The notes under the pieces: generated by a model | Seen by the model: only the letters and a program-made list of their open reading frames with translations | Database searches by the model: none | What the model was told of the DNA's origin: nothing | Assembly (NCBI GenBank): GCA_947179155.2 | Contig: OX359275.1 | Span: 41,401,898 to 41,465,897 of the forward strand | DNA: 64,000 nucleotides | Origin: Hedera helix | Taxonomy: Eukaryota > Streptophyta > Magnoliopsida > Apiales > Araliaceae | Direction of reading: 5' to 3' | Shown here: positions 12,881 through 24,935 of the stretch, one piece after another | Layout: each line of letters begins with the position of its first letter | Numbering within the stretch: position 1 is the stretch's first letter | Made by a program: the position numbers and the translations under genes

Positions 12881-15650
12881 TGTTGTTTGGTTGAGATGTT
12901 TCCTGTTGTTGGCTGCTGCTAATTTGGATGTTGCCTACTACTATTTTGTTAAATTGTGTTAGATAGTGTTGTAATTAGTACTTGTAGTACTTGCGTGTAT
13001 TACTAATTTGGTTTCAAATGGGCCTTGTATTAATAATGGTGTTATTGATTACCACCCATCTCCACTATTGTCTGCTTTTGTAAATTTTTATTTCTTATCA
13101 TATGTGATGAACAACAAAATAAAGTATAAAAGATAGTTTCCACAGGTGTGGCAGGTAAATTGGGTGGGAATTCAGTAAGTCATATCTTTGGAGAGAGATG
13201 CCACATTTGTTTGTTCTGTTGGGGTTATTATCAAATGAGAAACTTTTTGCATGCTTGGGGACATGGAAAAAATAGTGTACTGGAGGTGTCTTAAGTATAG
13301 ATCACCAAGTAACCCTGTTAAGATCTCCTGTTGTTAGTGCTAATGGGGGTATCTTAAGCAAAGCAAACAAAATATACCTATATTATAAATATGCATAATA
13401 TATAAAGTGAATCAGATTAGAACTTATATTATTTATATATATACTAATGCAGGCATAGAGGCGGCAACATCCATAGCAAATGAGAAAGGAAGCTAGTAAC
13501 ATGCTTTTCTATTTACACAGTTTTGATCTTCTTAGACCACTTATGTATATTATAGAAATGAATTTTCTCTTCTTTTATTTTGGGTGGATAATATGAAGTT
13601 TCTTTTTTATTTTCTGGCAATAGAAAGGTGGCATTAAATAAATATGTTAATAACGAAATAACTCGTGTTTGTAATATGTCTTTTTCATCAATATGTTAAA
13701 ATGATGTGGTGAATCTTAGTTACATTACTGTTGAAATGTGGCATTCTTTATAGACTTTATTATATCCATTTTTTGCTTTTAGGAGAAATAGTATACTTCT
13801 TTCATATGGTATAAGCAATAAAGCGAGCCTTTATAAAGTATTCCTATTTATCATGTTGGCTCTCATTCACAATCTAACACACAATTATTAACCAATCTTA
13901 GTGAATTTTGCACAATTATCAAATCCGAGGAAAAAAGGACTTATAAAATGTCAGTTTACGACATAGATTTGTACCATTTATCAAAATTACAACCGATTTA
14001 ATAACATTAACAATAACACCGCATACATAACATTAACAATTATGACAAATCGCACGAGTAGTTGCAAATGACGCATATCAATTTGCACTCTCACTAATTC
14101 GCTGGAGTCATTAACATTAGTTGGATGAGTTGTTACATTTAAACGTTCGGTTGTGTCCATTTGCAACCTCCCTTGATTATGCAATGCTTGAACATATTCG
14201 TCACATCAACTGATGAAGTTAGCATATTACTGCATATTTTGGAACACAATAAATTTATTCGGTAGTATAAAATGACCAAATAAATAAAAGTTATAATAAT
14301 TAAATACATGCCACTATTCTTGAGCAAGAATAATAGTGTCTACCCGAACTCTTTTCCGACATTGAAAGTTTGACTATATAAGGGCCTATACCACAACGGC
14401 ATATGAATGGAGGCCATACAGATGTAGCACTAGACGAATTCGATGACATATTTTCTATCAGCAGGCACACATAAAACAAGACATAAAATCGATCAACAAT
14501 AATTTTAATTTAGCCTATAAATTATAATAATCAACAAAATTCAACAAGGTTCATATTGAACGACTCAACTGAAAATCCATAAACAAAATAAGTAATTGAA
14601 CAAGATATCCGTCTTAATTAAGAGAAGAGTTTCTAAATATTAAACTAACAATAAACACAACTACCACACAAGGCACAGAGGTATGGTCAAATGCAAACCA
14701 TCCTAATATCAATAAACACAAATGAACAGGAAGGTAAAGTAAAGGTAAATAAAATGCACACCAAGCCACACCACATGGATCAAATGCACACCAACCTACT
14801 ATAAATAACCACAACTACCACACTCTTATAATCAAATTGCTCTAAATAAACACAATTGAATAGCAATCTACACACCAAACTGCTCTGACTAAACACAATT
14901 GAATAACAAGCCAAACTGGTATAAATTTTCAGGAACAATCGTTGCCATTTAACAAAGTAATTAATTCACAATACAAAAAATTAATCCCACTATAATTAAT
15001 TTAAGTCTCGTCTTTGAAATGAAGTTTCCACCATATTTTCTTATGCAACCATGGTTCGTTTAGAAATTCAAGATGAAACAGATAGAATAGCTGGGAAACC
15101 ATAAAGATGAATGATTAATAAATCTTTTTTGTCCATTATTATTTATCCCTTTAAACAGCATTATGGGAAATCCCATGATATGTACAACTGGGAAAGAGCA
15201 AGACTGCAATGGAACAACACCAGTGCCACGGTCTCTCTCCTTCAATAGTCAACAAAGTAAGCATTGAAGCTATGCTCTTAATATGCTTTTGGAGACTTTT
15301 TTTCCTTATTGATTTATATTTTCTCTTTAAAATATATTGTGTTCATAATTCTATTCTTCCATCAATTTAGCTGACCTGAAACTTATATGCTTTTTAAGAC
15401 ACTCAATCTACTGAAAAATCTAAATTCATTATAGAAACTTATATGAGGGAAGCTCTCCAGTGAATTAATTTTAAATAAATAAATCTATTATCTTTTGCCA
15501 TCATAATCTTCCACTTGATGCCAAGCCAAAGCCATAAAAATAGATAGAGAGAGACTCATAGAAAGAGTAATAACACCAACACAACTTGACCTCCTTCTCA
15601 TGCAAATAAGAACTCATTTCATTCATTTTCTTTTTCTACAAACACCCTTT
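12881..15650. other. Internal non-coding part of the MULE
   Basis: No second gene recognised between the transposase relic and the right inverted repeat. Short minus-strand open frames (for example 14614-14814 and 15060-15245) have no family signature. Captured host DNA cannot be excluded. Confidence 0.4.
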
Positions 15651-16798
15651 TTGTTTCTTTTTCTGCAAACACCCTTTAAATCAAATCCCAACTGCTAAAA
15701 TAGTTTAAATGTAACAAGTCATCCACATAATTACAAAAGAATACTTAATTTAGAAAAGATTAAACTAGCTTGAGAGAGAAATTTCAACAGAAATAGTACC
15801 ACCTAATAAACCCTAAATTTCTTATACTAGAACGAAAAATTACAAAATTAATATAGTTTTGGAGCTTTAACTTCGTAGAGATAAAGAGACAGAACATTAT
15901 GATGGTTCAATTTGGCCCGATTTTGGAGACATTGTTGGAGTTTTCCTTTCGTTCCTCTTTGTTCGGTTGTGATAGAGAGAGAGAGAGAGAGAGAAAAGAG
16001 TTGGATAAAGAAAGAGGGGCTTGATACTGCGTGCTTGTGCTTATGTTATGTTTTGTTTTTTGTTTTTATTTTTTATATATAAAAATAGAGAACCCATTTA
16101 AACAACCGACCTGTCTTCTAGCAACCCGTGTGCTTTTTGATTTTTAAAGTTCGTTGCTTCAGTTTGTGCCGTGAGTTCGCTGGAGAGCTTCCCTATATAT
16201 ATATAAGAGTTATTTCATAGTAACCAGTTGCTATGGATTAACTCTCAGCAATCCAAAAATGCATTAAAAATGCCCCTGCTGCTAGCGGCAGGGACTCCCA
16301 TTGTAAAAATACCCCTTGTATTAGTTGCTGAAACAGTAGTCCAGCAACCGATTGTTGTGAATACAATATTATATAATATATTATATTGTATTGTATCAAT
16401 TATATATATTTATTTATTTATATGGGTGATAATATTTTTATCTTAATATTTTTAATTATATGTTTGTTTATGTTTGAGACAAAATATATATTAAATTAGA
16501 AGGATAAAAATATAATTTAGCAAAATAGAAGAGGAATAAATTAAACATTCATTTGGTTAAATTAACTTATTAAAAATAACTTATAAATTATTTTTTAATA
16601 AATACCAAATAATTGCTTATTTATTTTAATTTCTAAGTCAATTTCTAAGTCATTACCAAACAATTCGCTACAAATGCTTTATAAATTGGCTTTTAGCATT
16701 GCGGAACAGGGCCATAGTCATCAACCCCTCCATCTTTCCTCTCCCCGCTTGATGGTGTTCCTTTATGCAGTAAGAATTTGGATCTTCAATTCAATTAA

Positions 16799-17191
16799 AT
16801 GGAGGACTGGTTGGGTCTTCTTCGAATTAACATCCAAAGAGGTGTAAACTTGGCAATCAGAGATACAATAAGAAGAAGCAGTGATCCTTATGTTATTGTC
16901 CGAATGGGTAAACAGGTAACCACAATTAACACTCCTCCTGTTCCTCCACCTCCTCCTTCTTCTTGTCTTATAACTTGCAGCTGATTGATTCCTCAAGTTT
17001 TTGTTCCCACTTCCCATCAACTGTCTGTGCCCATAATTTTCGAATTTTATTTTTTGAGCTTCTTTTGGGGTTTCTAATCTTTTTTTGGTTACCAGAAAAG
17101 TTTAATTGTTAGCTTTAAGTTTATTTGTTATGAAAAATTGTACTCCGTAACTGTTACTCAACTCCCTAAACAGAGGACATGGTGCTCTGTT

Positions 17192-17225
<34 letters not shown>

Positions 17226-17489
17226 TGATGTATAGTAAACATTTGTTATGACAAATATTTTTTCCCATCCACTAATTAAAGTAGCTGATGCATGAAATAA
17301 TTTTTTTAATACAATTCTGCTGCCTAAGTTGGCAGAATCAAAATGTTTTTTTTTTTATACAATTCCGTTATTTACGGAGTGCTAATTTGTTTGTTTTTTT
17401 TTTTCATCTGTTACCTAAAATAGCAGAGTATTAATTTTTTTTATACCATTTTGACTCTTTAATTAGCGACTTTAATTAGCGACCGGGAA

Positions 17490-17522
<33 letters not shown>

Positions 17523-20500
17523 ATAAAAAATTATCACTCCGCCAAAATAGTTATTAGGGGATGAAAAAAACAAATTTTAGTTTATTGATAACACGCTTCT
17601 TATAGTCCTTACTGTAATAATTTTTGATTAGATAGCAAAAGATATTTTATATACATTAATCTGAATGAAATTGTATATATGTATGCAATCTGATTTTTTC
17701 AAGTTTTTTTATTTTTAAATTTATATAATTCATCCTAATTTATTTTTAATTTTTCTAATCATATTTTTTGATCTACAACTCTAAAATCTAGACCATTTTG
17801 TTAGTTTTTAAGCTATAAATGAACTTTATAAAAATAATAGATGTGAAATTAAAGTCAAAAGAATTGTCTTATAAATTACTATAAATATAAATTTTAAACG
17901 CAAAATTAATGATTTCCCAATTATACTTCACACATTTTATTTATTTCAAAACTAAAATTTTAATTTTCACAATTACCAAATTAAAATAATTAAAAAAAAT
18001 TAATTGAGTTATTCCGTCAAATGAATTGGACAGAAATTATGTTTTTTCTACGCAACTTTTTTTATTAATTCAGAAATGACCTGAAAAAGCAACGTAGCTT
18101 GTGCTGTTTTTTTTTTATTATTTCAAAAATGACATGGTTTTTTTATTATTTATTAATTCAAAATAAAATATATAAAACTAAAAGAATTTAAAAAATAAAA
18201 ATAAAATTAAAAAAATTTAATTTTAAAAAAAAAATACAAATAAAATAAACTTAAAAATTTACAATAAAATAATTTAAAATAAAATAATATTCTTTTTGAG
18301 GGATAGAGAGTGTAGTTTGATTTGATGTATACGTTAAATTTGTCATTGGTTTAATTTGTTTTCCTTTTTATTTTTGCTTCCAATTAGAATGTCTAATTTT
18401 TTGGTTTTTAAGTTTCACTTCTCCCTCTCATTTCCCATTCTCTTCTTTGTCTTAATTAACGGTTGACTTTCTAATATGTTGATTTCATTTTAAATTTCAA
18501 TTTGTTGGTTGCAATTATAGATGCTCTAAATAAATTAGTGATACATATTATTTTTTGAGTTTATAAAATCTTAAAATTCAAAAGCGATACAAACTTATTT
18601 ACTTTTAGTATAAACAAATAAATATACTATCTAAGAAATACTATTAATTAGAATATTTTTTATTTGCAAACGTTAGATGAAATGATATTAATTTTTAAAA
18701 TTTTGAAATTTCGTAAATTAATTTTTAAAAGTCAAAATATATAACTAATTTTGAAAATATTTGTTCATTGATCTTAATGGAATACTAGAATTGATTGTGT
18801 TTTGACCTTTAGCTATATATAAATATAAAATTGATTGAGTAAAATACAATTACACCCCTTTTTACAACATAATAACACTCTCCTCTCTTCTAGTTTTTTA
18901 AGTAACAGATAATATTCTTGTAAGTTTTTAGAGTTGATCAAATAGATAAAATTACATATTTACCCTTTTATATTATCAAATTATAATTCCTGAATAATAT
19001 ATATATTTTCAATGACAAAATTATCCTATTTTAATATAATACATTTTAATTATAGTTTTGTATGTAATTAAGATCATCTCATTCAAATTGTTGGTAACTT
19101 ATAAAAAAAATTAATTTAGGTTATTTTACACATATTTTTGGGTAAATGATACAAATATTAAGAATTTTAAATTAAATTATTAATGGATCTGTTGTAATTA
19201 GAGTGAATGTACCAAAAAAGAATTGGGTATGTTGATAGTTTAGTTTTTGGTGTTTAACAATAAGAATTATGATTTAATTTTTCGATTACACGTTATGATT
19301 TTCATATGTAAAATTTATTTTGAGTATATGTTAAAATTTGGGATATTTATGATTTTGATTACACTTTTTAGTGTATAGTTGGTGTTGTATTTATGGGAAT
19401 GTTGAATAAAAGAAAATGTATAATATTTATTACTACCTCCTCTATCTTGTAAAAATAATTTAAAAAAATATATTTTCCTCTCTTTTGGAGTAACAAATTT
19501 GTTATTTTTACTGTAAATAATTATGCCTAAGGGTGACTTGTGTTTAGTTTAATATTTGAGAAAAATAATTAACATAATTTTTATGATTATTTATAGGGAT
19601 TGTCGATGTATTTTACTCAAATTGATATTAGTGTTTATTTGTGATTCTTTGAAGCAGAAGTTAAAGACTCGCGTGGTGAAGCAGAGTGTCAACCCCGAGT
19701 GGAATGAAGATCTGACACTTTCTATTTCAGACCCCAACCTCCCGGTTCAGCTAGTAAGTCTTTCAATTTTACAGTATTCGGTACTGGCCCCGATTGATAT
19801 ACACCATGCTTATTATATAGTAACAGCATTTGGAATTACTGGCTTCTCACCAGAATTCAGAAAAGAAAGTGAAACAAAGAGAAACTGAATGAAGTTGGAA
19901 GATGAAATATAATGACAGCTAATAAAATGAGAGGTTAAAGGATACGTAGTTCCTTTTGGTGCAGATGGGTATTGTTACAATTAGACTTTGGCTATCAAAT
20001 GAATCAGGGATATTATCAAGGTGATGAAGCTCGAATTTGTTTGATGATGACTAGGTTTAGACTAGTCGAAAAAATGGCAATTACTAATATTCAAGCAGAA
20101 ATTCCGACGACATGCGACAGACTAAAAGGCTCTTCTTTTAACGTCAATGTTAATGTCATATTTCCCAAGGGGTTCATAGCTAGGTGGTCTAATAGCCTTT
20201 ACAAGTACCAAATCGGTGACCAAACAGCCATAGCCACCGAATAACTCCCCGGTGTAGGAATTAGTACAGACATGTAGGCATTAACTGGACATTGTATACT
20301 AGAGAGTGTTCTTAGTGAGCCTAGAGTCCATATATTTGCCTTGTTCCCATATAGAGAGACTCTTAGCCTTGGCCACCACGTGGCTAATGTAGTCTTGAAG
20401 TAGAACTACACTTTGGATTTTCAATGTAAGCCATGCCCATATAGGCCATTTGGCAATATAAGGATAACTAGTAGGGTCGGTTTGATGAGACCATATCCTA

Positions 20501-21127
20501 ACACACAAATTTACTTGAAGGTATACTTGAATGTTCAAAAATTCATTAAATTAAATTATAATCTATAAGTAGTAAAGTTCCACTCTGAACAGAACATACA
20601 TGTTTTAAGTTATAATCTGATTATTAACTACAACAGGTCTAATTATTATTTTTTTTTTAAATTCATAATCTATAACCTAGTACAGAAAAGGTACACCAAA
20701 CTGGCACATAATCTTTGTGAGAATATATGAGATTTAAAGAGGAGTATCGCCTCGGAAACCTCTTATTCAATCTTATGTACCATAAGGTTGTGCATTACGA
20801 GTGCTTCTGACATGATTTTGTTTAAAATAATTGAAGGTAGTCTATGACAAGGACACATTCTCCCTTGATGACAAAATGGGGGACGCCGAATTTGACATTA
20901 AACCACTTCTGGAAGCTGTAAAGATGCGACTGGAAAGCCTCCCCAGTGGAACAACAATCATGAGAGTAAAAGCAAGCAGGGAAAACTGCATAGCTGAAGA
21001 GAGCTGCATCATCTGGGAAAATAACAAGGTTGTCCAAAACATGGTTCTCAAACTGCGAAATGTCGAGCACGGTGAAGTTGTACTCCAATTGGAGTGGATA
21101 GATATTCCTGGTGCTGAATGCCCGTAA
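16799..21127 (+). CDS. C2-domain ABA-related (CAR-type) protein, copy 2, three exons
   Basis: Exons 16799-16915, 19658-19753 and 20837-21127 join in phase 0 to give 167 aa. The domain plan equals copy 1: start MEDWLGLLRINIQRGVNLAI, SSDPYVIV, NPEWNEDLTLS, and the VYDKDTFSLDDKMGDAEF calcium loop. It has two extra residues before SSDPY (DTIRRSSDPY). By eye, exon 3 differs from copy 1 at about 12 of 291 positions; most differences change the amino acid (for example N to K, T to M, P to R, R to H, E to V, K to E), while the calcium-loop residues are kept. Intron 1 is expanded to 2.7 kb by a MITE-like block, a G homopolymer and an insertion around 18830-19610. The reading frame is intact, but the matching core promoter lies about 8 kb upstream beyond a MULE, so expression is doubtful or depends on a new promoter. 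Confidence 0.85.
17217..17612. repeat. MITE-like block in intron 1 of CAR copy 2
   Basis: It begins after an AT/AG microsatellite with atgatgtatagtaaac and ends with an inverted relative (ggactataagaagcgtg read from the right). The left end resembles the right end of the block in copy 1 (1852-2262), suggesting the same family, perhaps in the opposite orientation. It contains the G run at 17490-17521. Confidence 0.4.
17490..17521 (+). repeat. Poly(G) tract, 32 nt
   Basis: Uninterrupted G homopolymer within intron 1 of CAR copy 2, preceded by gggaa. Such a tract can form G-quadruplexes and is also a common place for sequencing length errors. Confidence 0.9.
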
Positions 21128-22839
21128 TTTCAATTTCCATTGTGTTTTAGCTTGTGCTAGCTGCACATGGCACTGGATGAAATCTTTCCATCAGGTGGTT
21201 TGTTCATATCTTATCTATAATAGGATGGTGTTTTGAATTATTTAATTCCGCACAAGGTTGTGATGTAAGTCGTATTTATTAGTGGAATTTAACTAGACTA
21301 GACTGGACCAGGATTTTAATTTTCATTAGTAGTTTGTATTTTGAGTTTGTGACTAATAACGCTCAATATATCTGCCTCCTTTTGTTTGGATCATGCAAAA
21401 TCTACTGTCAAAATATTCATTAAATTCTCAATCAGTTTGAATTGAACAATGATATGGTGAATGCTAGCACTTTCTTTCATTCGACCACAACATATGTAAC
21501 AAGTGCCATAACAAGGTCCTCCCAATTAATTAATGTAGGGGTTTTAAAATGCTTGAGCTTTAAACGAAGCTTTCATTTCAGATTACAAAAACCTATGTGT
21601 GCGCTTTATCTTTAAAGTATAAAAAATAATTTTGCCAAGTCAAATTCTGAATCAACCACTCTGAGGGAGTAATAGGTTTGACGTTTGAACCTTGTGAAAC
21701 TTTACCACGCTGATAATCTGGAGTGCTTTGCATTTTAGTCTTACAATTTGACAATGATATGTTGAAGAAACCAAAACAGATATAGAATTCATGATCATCA
21801 CTCTACCTCTGTGTTTAATAAAGAGTTGCGTAAAGATTAATTGTAGCTCTCTATTTTTATAGAGAATTACGTTAACATTTTAATTTTACTTGAAGGCTTA
21901 AATATATATATTCCGTACATTGATGACGACAACATGATGTTAGCTTTATATCTGGTTCTACTGCATGAGATACGCATCCAATGCTTTGCCTACCATGGGT
22001 GCAAACTCTCTGCCATATATATATATATATAGGAAGCTATATAGATATATGTCACTAGTTCATGTTGCTGTATCGTAAATTTATAGATATTATAAAGTGG
22101 GATAAAAGAATAATATAGACACAAAAGTAAATATTTTTTGATTTTCCTATTCTATTCATTAAACTTTGTGTACTTGTAAACTAGCTAAGTATATATAATG
22201 AGCAAGGAATAAAATTAACGAGTGCTCGTGGCAATGGGGTTGTCCTCCCCCCACTCCTCTCTCATGCTCGTTTAATACGGTGCAAATAATGATTATAAAA
22301 TATTGATTTTTCAATGTTTTTCTTTACTTTATTTATTTATTTATAAGAACCGATATAAACCTCAACTTCAAATCTTACTCGAAGAAGCCCATAATGGCTA
22401 TACGAATAAAAATATACCACAATATACAGTGTAATCAAAATAATCAAATGACTAAATACGAATAAATTATATATATATCAAAACTAGTTAGGCTAGATTC
22501 AAATGGTTAAAACTCACTCCCGGAGCATACTAAAGAATATGTTGTGGAGTGATCATATCGCCATAGAAGGTGTTATATCCCAGTATCAAGAGGATATACT
22601 TGTAGTACCCTCACACGTGGTAAACTTAAATATAACCTAAGGTTCAAATTACAAAAATGTAAGGCGAAAGGGATTCAAATTATAATTAAGACTTACATAA
22701 GTATTTTCAAATGGTATCGAGTTATTCAAAATACAAATATACTCAACTGTCTCAAGATATCAAATATCAAAAATAATTATCAAATGTCAATGAAAATATA
22801 CGAGGATTGTTACAAAATAATAAATAAAGTCTCAAAACA
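21128..22839. other. CAR copy 2 downstream region and retrotransposon target
   Basis: Homology with the copy 1 flank ends near 21535. The remainder is AT-rich with no recognisable gene. The last bases, TAGTT at 22840-22844, are the target duplication of the retrotransposon. Confidence 0.5.
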
Positions 22840-23656
22840 TAGTTTGTAAGACCCCGAATTTTATGAAATACAAAATTTAATTTTTCTTCATATATATTTT
22901 TTTTGAAACAGTAAGTGGTTAAATTAACAAAATTGAAAGTTAAGGATGTTATGTGCAAATTTTATTTTGTCGGACAATATTTGCTTTGTCGAGGAATATT
23001 CTTTTGGTCGGGGAATATTCGTGCCGTACGACGGCGCCGAAATAATAAATTATTGGTGGACCCCACAACGGAATATTTGTCGGATATAGAAAACGACAGA
23101 AGTAACCTTTTTAAATAAAAATAGTCAACGGAACTGTTAAAATACCGGTGATAAAAGAATAGTAGCATACGGTAGTTTATGGTATTTTCTGTAGCACACG
23201 GTACTCTACAGTAACACACGGTATTGCATAGTGTCTCATATTATTGGTCTGATAATTGACACCGTAACTGTTACGCATCATTTCATCGATAATTGTCACT
23301 GCATAATATTTTATATTATCAATTCAATAATTGTTGTTACACAGTATTTTGCATTATTGATTTAATAATTGTCATTACACTGTATTTTATATCATTGAGT
23401 CAATAATTGTTGTTGCACTGTTTTTAAAATTATTGAACCTAATAATTGTCACAGTAACATATGCACAGTAATTCACATTATTGAATCAATAATTGTCATT
23501 ACACAGTAACGTATGCTTTATTTTACATTATTGTTATCTCTATTATGATGTTATTTAAACAGTTGTATTTCATTAATTTATTGACTTGATATCTAAGAGC
23601 TAACTATACTGTATTTATAACAATTAGTCATAATAATTGAATTGATAAAGTTATTT

Positions 23657-23900
23657 GTTTATAATATAAAGTTAGGTGATTATTAGGTGATATGAAATGA
23701 ATGGTGTAGATTAAAGTGTGAATTATTGTTGAATAATTGAATTGATTTGTTTATAATATAAAGTTAGGTGATTATTAGGTGATATGAAATGAATGGTGTA
23801 GATTAAAGTGTGAATTATTGTTGAATAATTAAATTGATTTGTTTATAATATAAAGTTAGGTGATTATTAGGTGATATGAAATGAATGGTGTAGATTAAAG
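23657..23900 (+). repeat. 92-bp tandem repeat in the LTR U3 region
   Basis: Units start at 23657, 23749 and 23841 (GTTTATAATATAAAG...), about 2.6 copies, immediately upstream of the TATA box. The position suggests a transcriptional enhancer-like array. The same array recurs in the 3' LTR (offset 8,125) but is absent from the solo LTR. Confidence 0.85.
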
Positions 23901-23988
23901 ATAATATAATATTTGAAATGGATGGTGTAGATTAAAAGATGATCTTTAAATGAATGGTTTAGATTAAAGGAATGATAAGATTTTTGGC

Positions 23989-23997
23989 TATAAATAG
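23989..23997 (+). promoter_or_regulatory. LTR TATA box
   Basis: TATAAATAG in a context typical of plant LTR promoters. The equivalents are at 32114-32122 in the 3' LTR and 41159-41167 in the solo LTR. Transcription would start about 30 bp downstream. Confidence 0.65.
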
Positions 23998-24734
23998 AAG
24001 CCTTAACTTAAGGATTTTTCATAAACTTCCTTACTTGTTATTTCTTTCTCTCTCTAAATACTTTTTGTGTAAGTTCTCTCTAAGTGTTCTTAAGTCATTC
24101 CTAGTTTTGAAATCTTTTGCATTCTTCTTTGAATTCCCGAGTGGAATTTTCTTATGTACAGTAACTCTTTCGAAAAATCATAGTAAATTCATTATTTATC
24201 AAAATTTAATGAATTAAAAGCCTGTCTCTTCAGTTTTTCGTCCTCTACAACTTTGAAGAAGGAAGAAAAGTCATCTGAAATCATCTTCATGCCTTAAAAT
24301 ACTAAAAAACCGTAACCTATTATGATTTTCGTCACTATTTTCAGTCTTAGTTTTGAAAATTCATAACTCATTCATATTAACTCCGAATTGAGTGATTCTT
24401 GAGTCTATACCGTCTATCTTTCCGAGAGTAACATTATTTTAAAAACATAAAGAGATTTTAAAAACTCTAGAAGACTCAAAAGTCAGATTCTTTACTGCTA
24501 CATAGACAAACAAGGAAGGATTTGTTCGGCTATAAACTTGTTTCACAATATCAAGGTAAGGAATGTCATCTTCTTTCATCTTCTATTATTAAAACTTACT
24601 ACGGTAAGGGATACCATCTTTTTCATCTTCCATTATTCAAACGTACTATGGTAAGGGATTATCATTATTTGATTCTCGAAAATAATATTGTTTCTTTCTT
24701 ACTCATAAGATGTGCCATTTATTTCCATGTATTA

Positions 24735-24935
24735 AATTGTGGGAATAACCTTACGGAGCGGATTGCCGCCTGTTGGTGAATAACCTTTCGTATTCATTCA
24801 TTATTAATCTCTGAGAATAACCTTACGGAGCGGATTGCCGCCTGTTTGGTGAATAACTCTTTGTACTCAAATTCTATTAAATTGTGGGAATAACCTTACG
24901 GAGCGGATTGCCGCCTGTTGGTGAATAACCCTTTG
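24735..24935 (+). repeat. Triple direct repeat of about 74 bp in the LTR
   Basis: Three copies of a unit containing AATAACCTTACGGAGCGGAT and GCCGCCTGTT, beginning near 24738, 24812 and 24886. They lie downstream of the TATA box, so in the transcribed leader. Their role is unknown. They are not visible in the solo LTR. Confidence 0.8.

Larger units (their letters stand above)
9370..16193 (+). mobile_element. MULE (Mutator-like) element with long terminal inverted repeats
   Basis: The left end from 9370 and the right end read inward from 16193 match over roughly 500 bp with scattered differences. Both start with GGGAAnCTCTnCAnCGAACT and continue through the shared caagcacgc/caagcacac, (CT)n and acaaccgaacaaagagg motifs to about 9880 and 15670. 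Between them lies a decayed FAR1/MULE-type transposase on the plus strand. Outer flanks are AT and AG microsatellites, so the 9-bp target duplication cannot be resolved; a TATATATATA target is likely. The element sits in the upstream region of CAR copy 2. Confidence 0.82.
8779..16710. mobile_element. AT-rich hAT-like MITE split by a MULE
   Basis: Compared with copy 1, everything between ttcacccacat and catcaacc in the copy 2 leader is inserted. The outer ends look inverted: gagcccgattcg on the left, ggccctgttccgc read from the right. Both outer arms carry ACTTATAAGT-like motifs. The arms (8779-9369 and 16194-16710) would form an element of about 1.1 kb once the MULE is removed. A clear 8-bp target duplication was not found. 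Confidence 0.42.

Noticed and set aside
23657..23900. Regular repeats considered as a CRISPR-like array
   Set aside because: The units are tandem without unique spacers, lie in a plant LTR, and the window is eukaryotic.
24522..24779. Short open frames inside the LTRs (for example 22915-23118, 24522-24779, 25168-25482 and their 3' LTR twins)
   Set aside because: They repeat exactly in both LTRs and have no domain features; chance frames in repetitive leader sequence.
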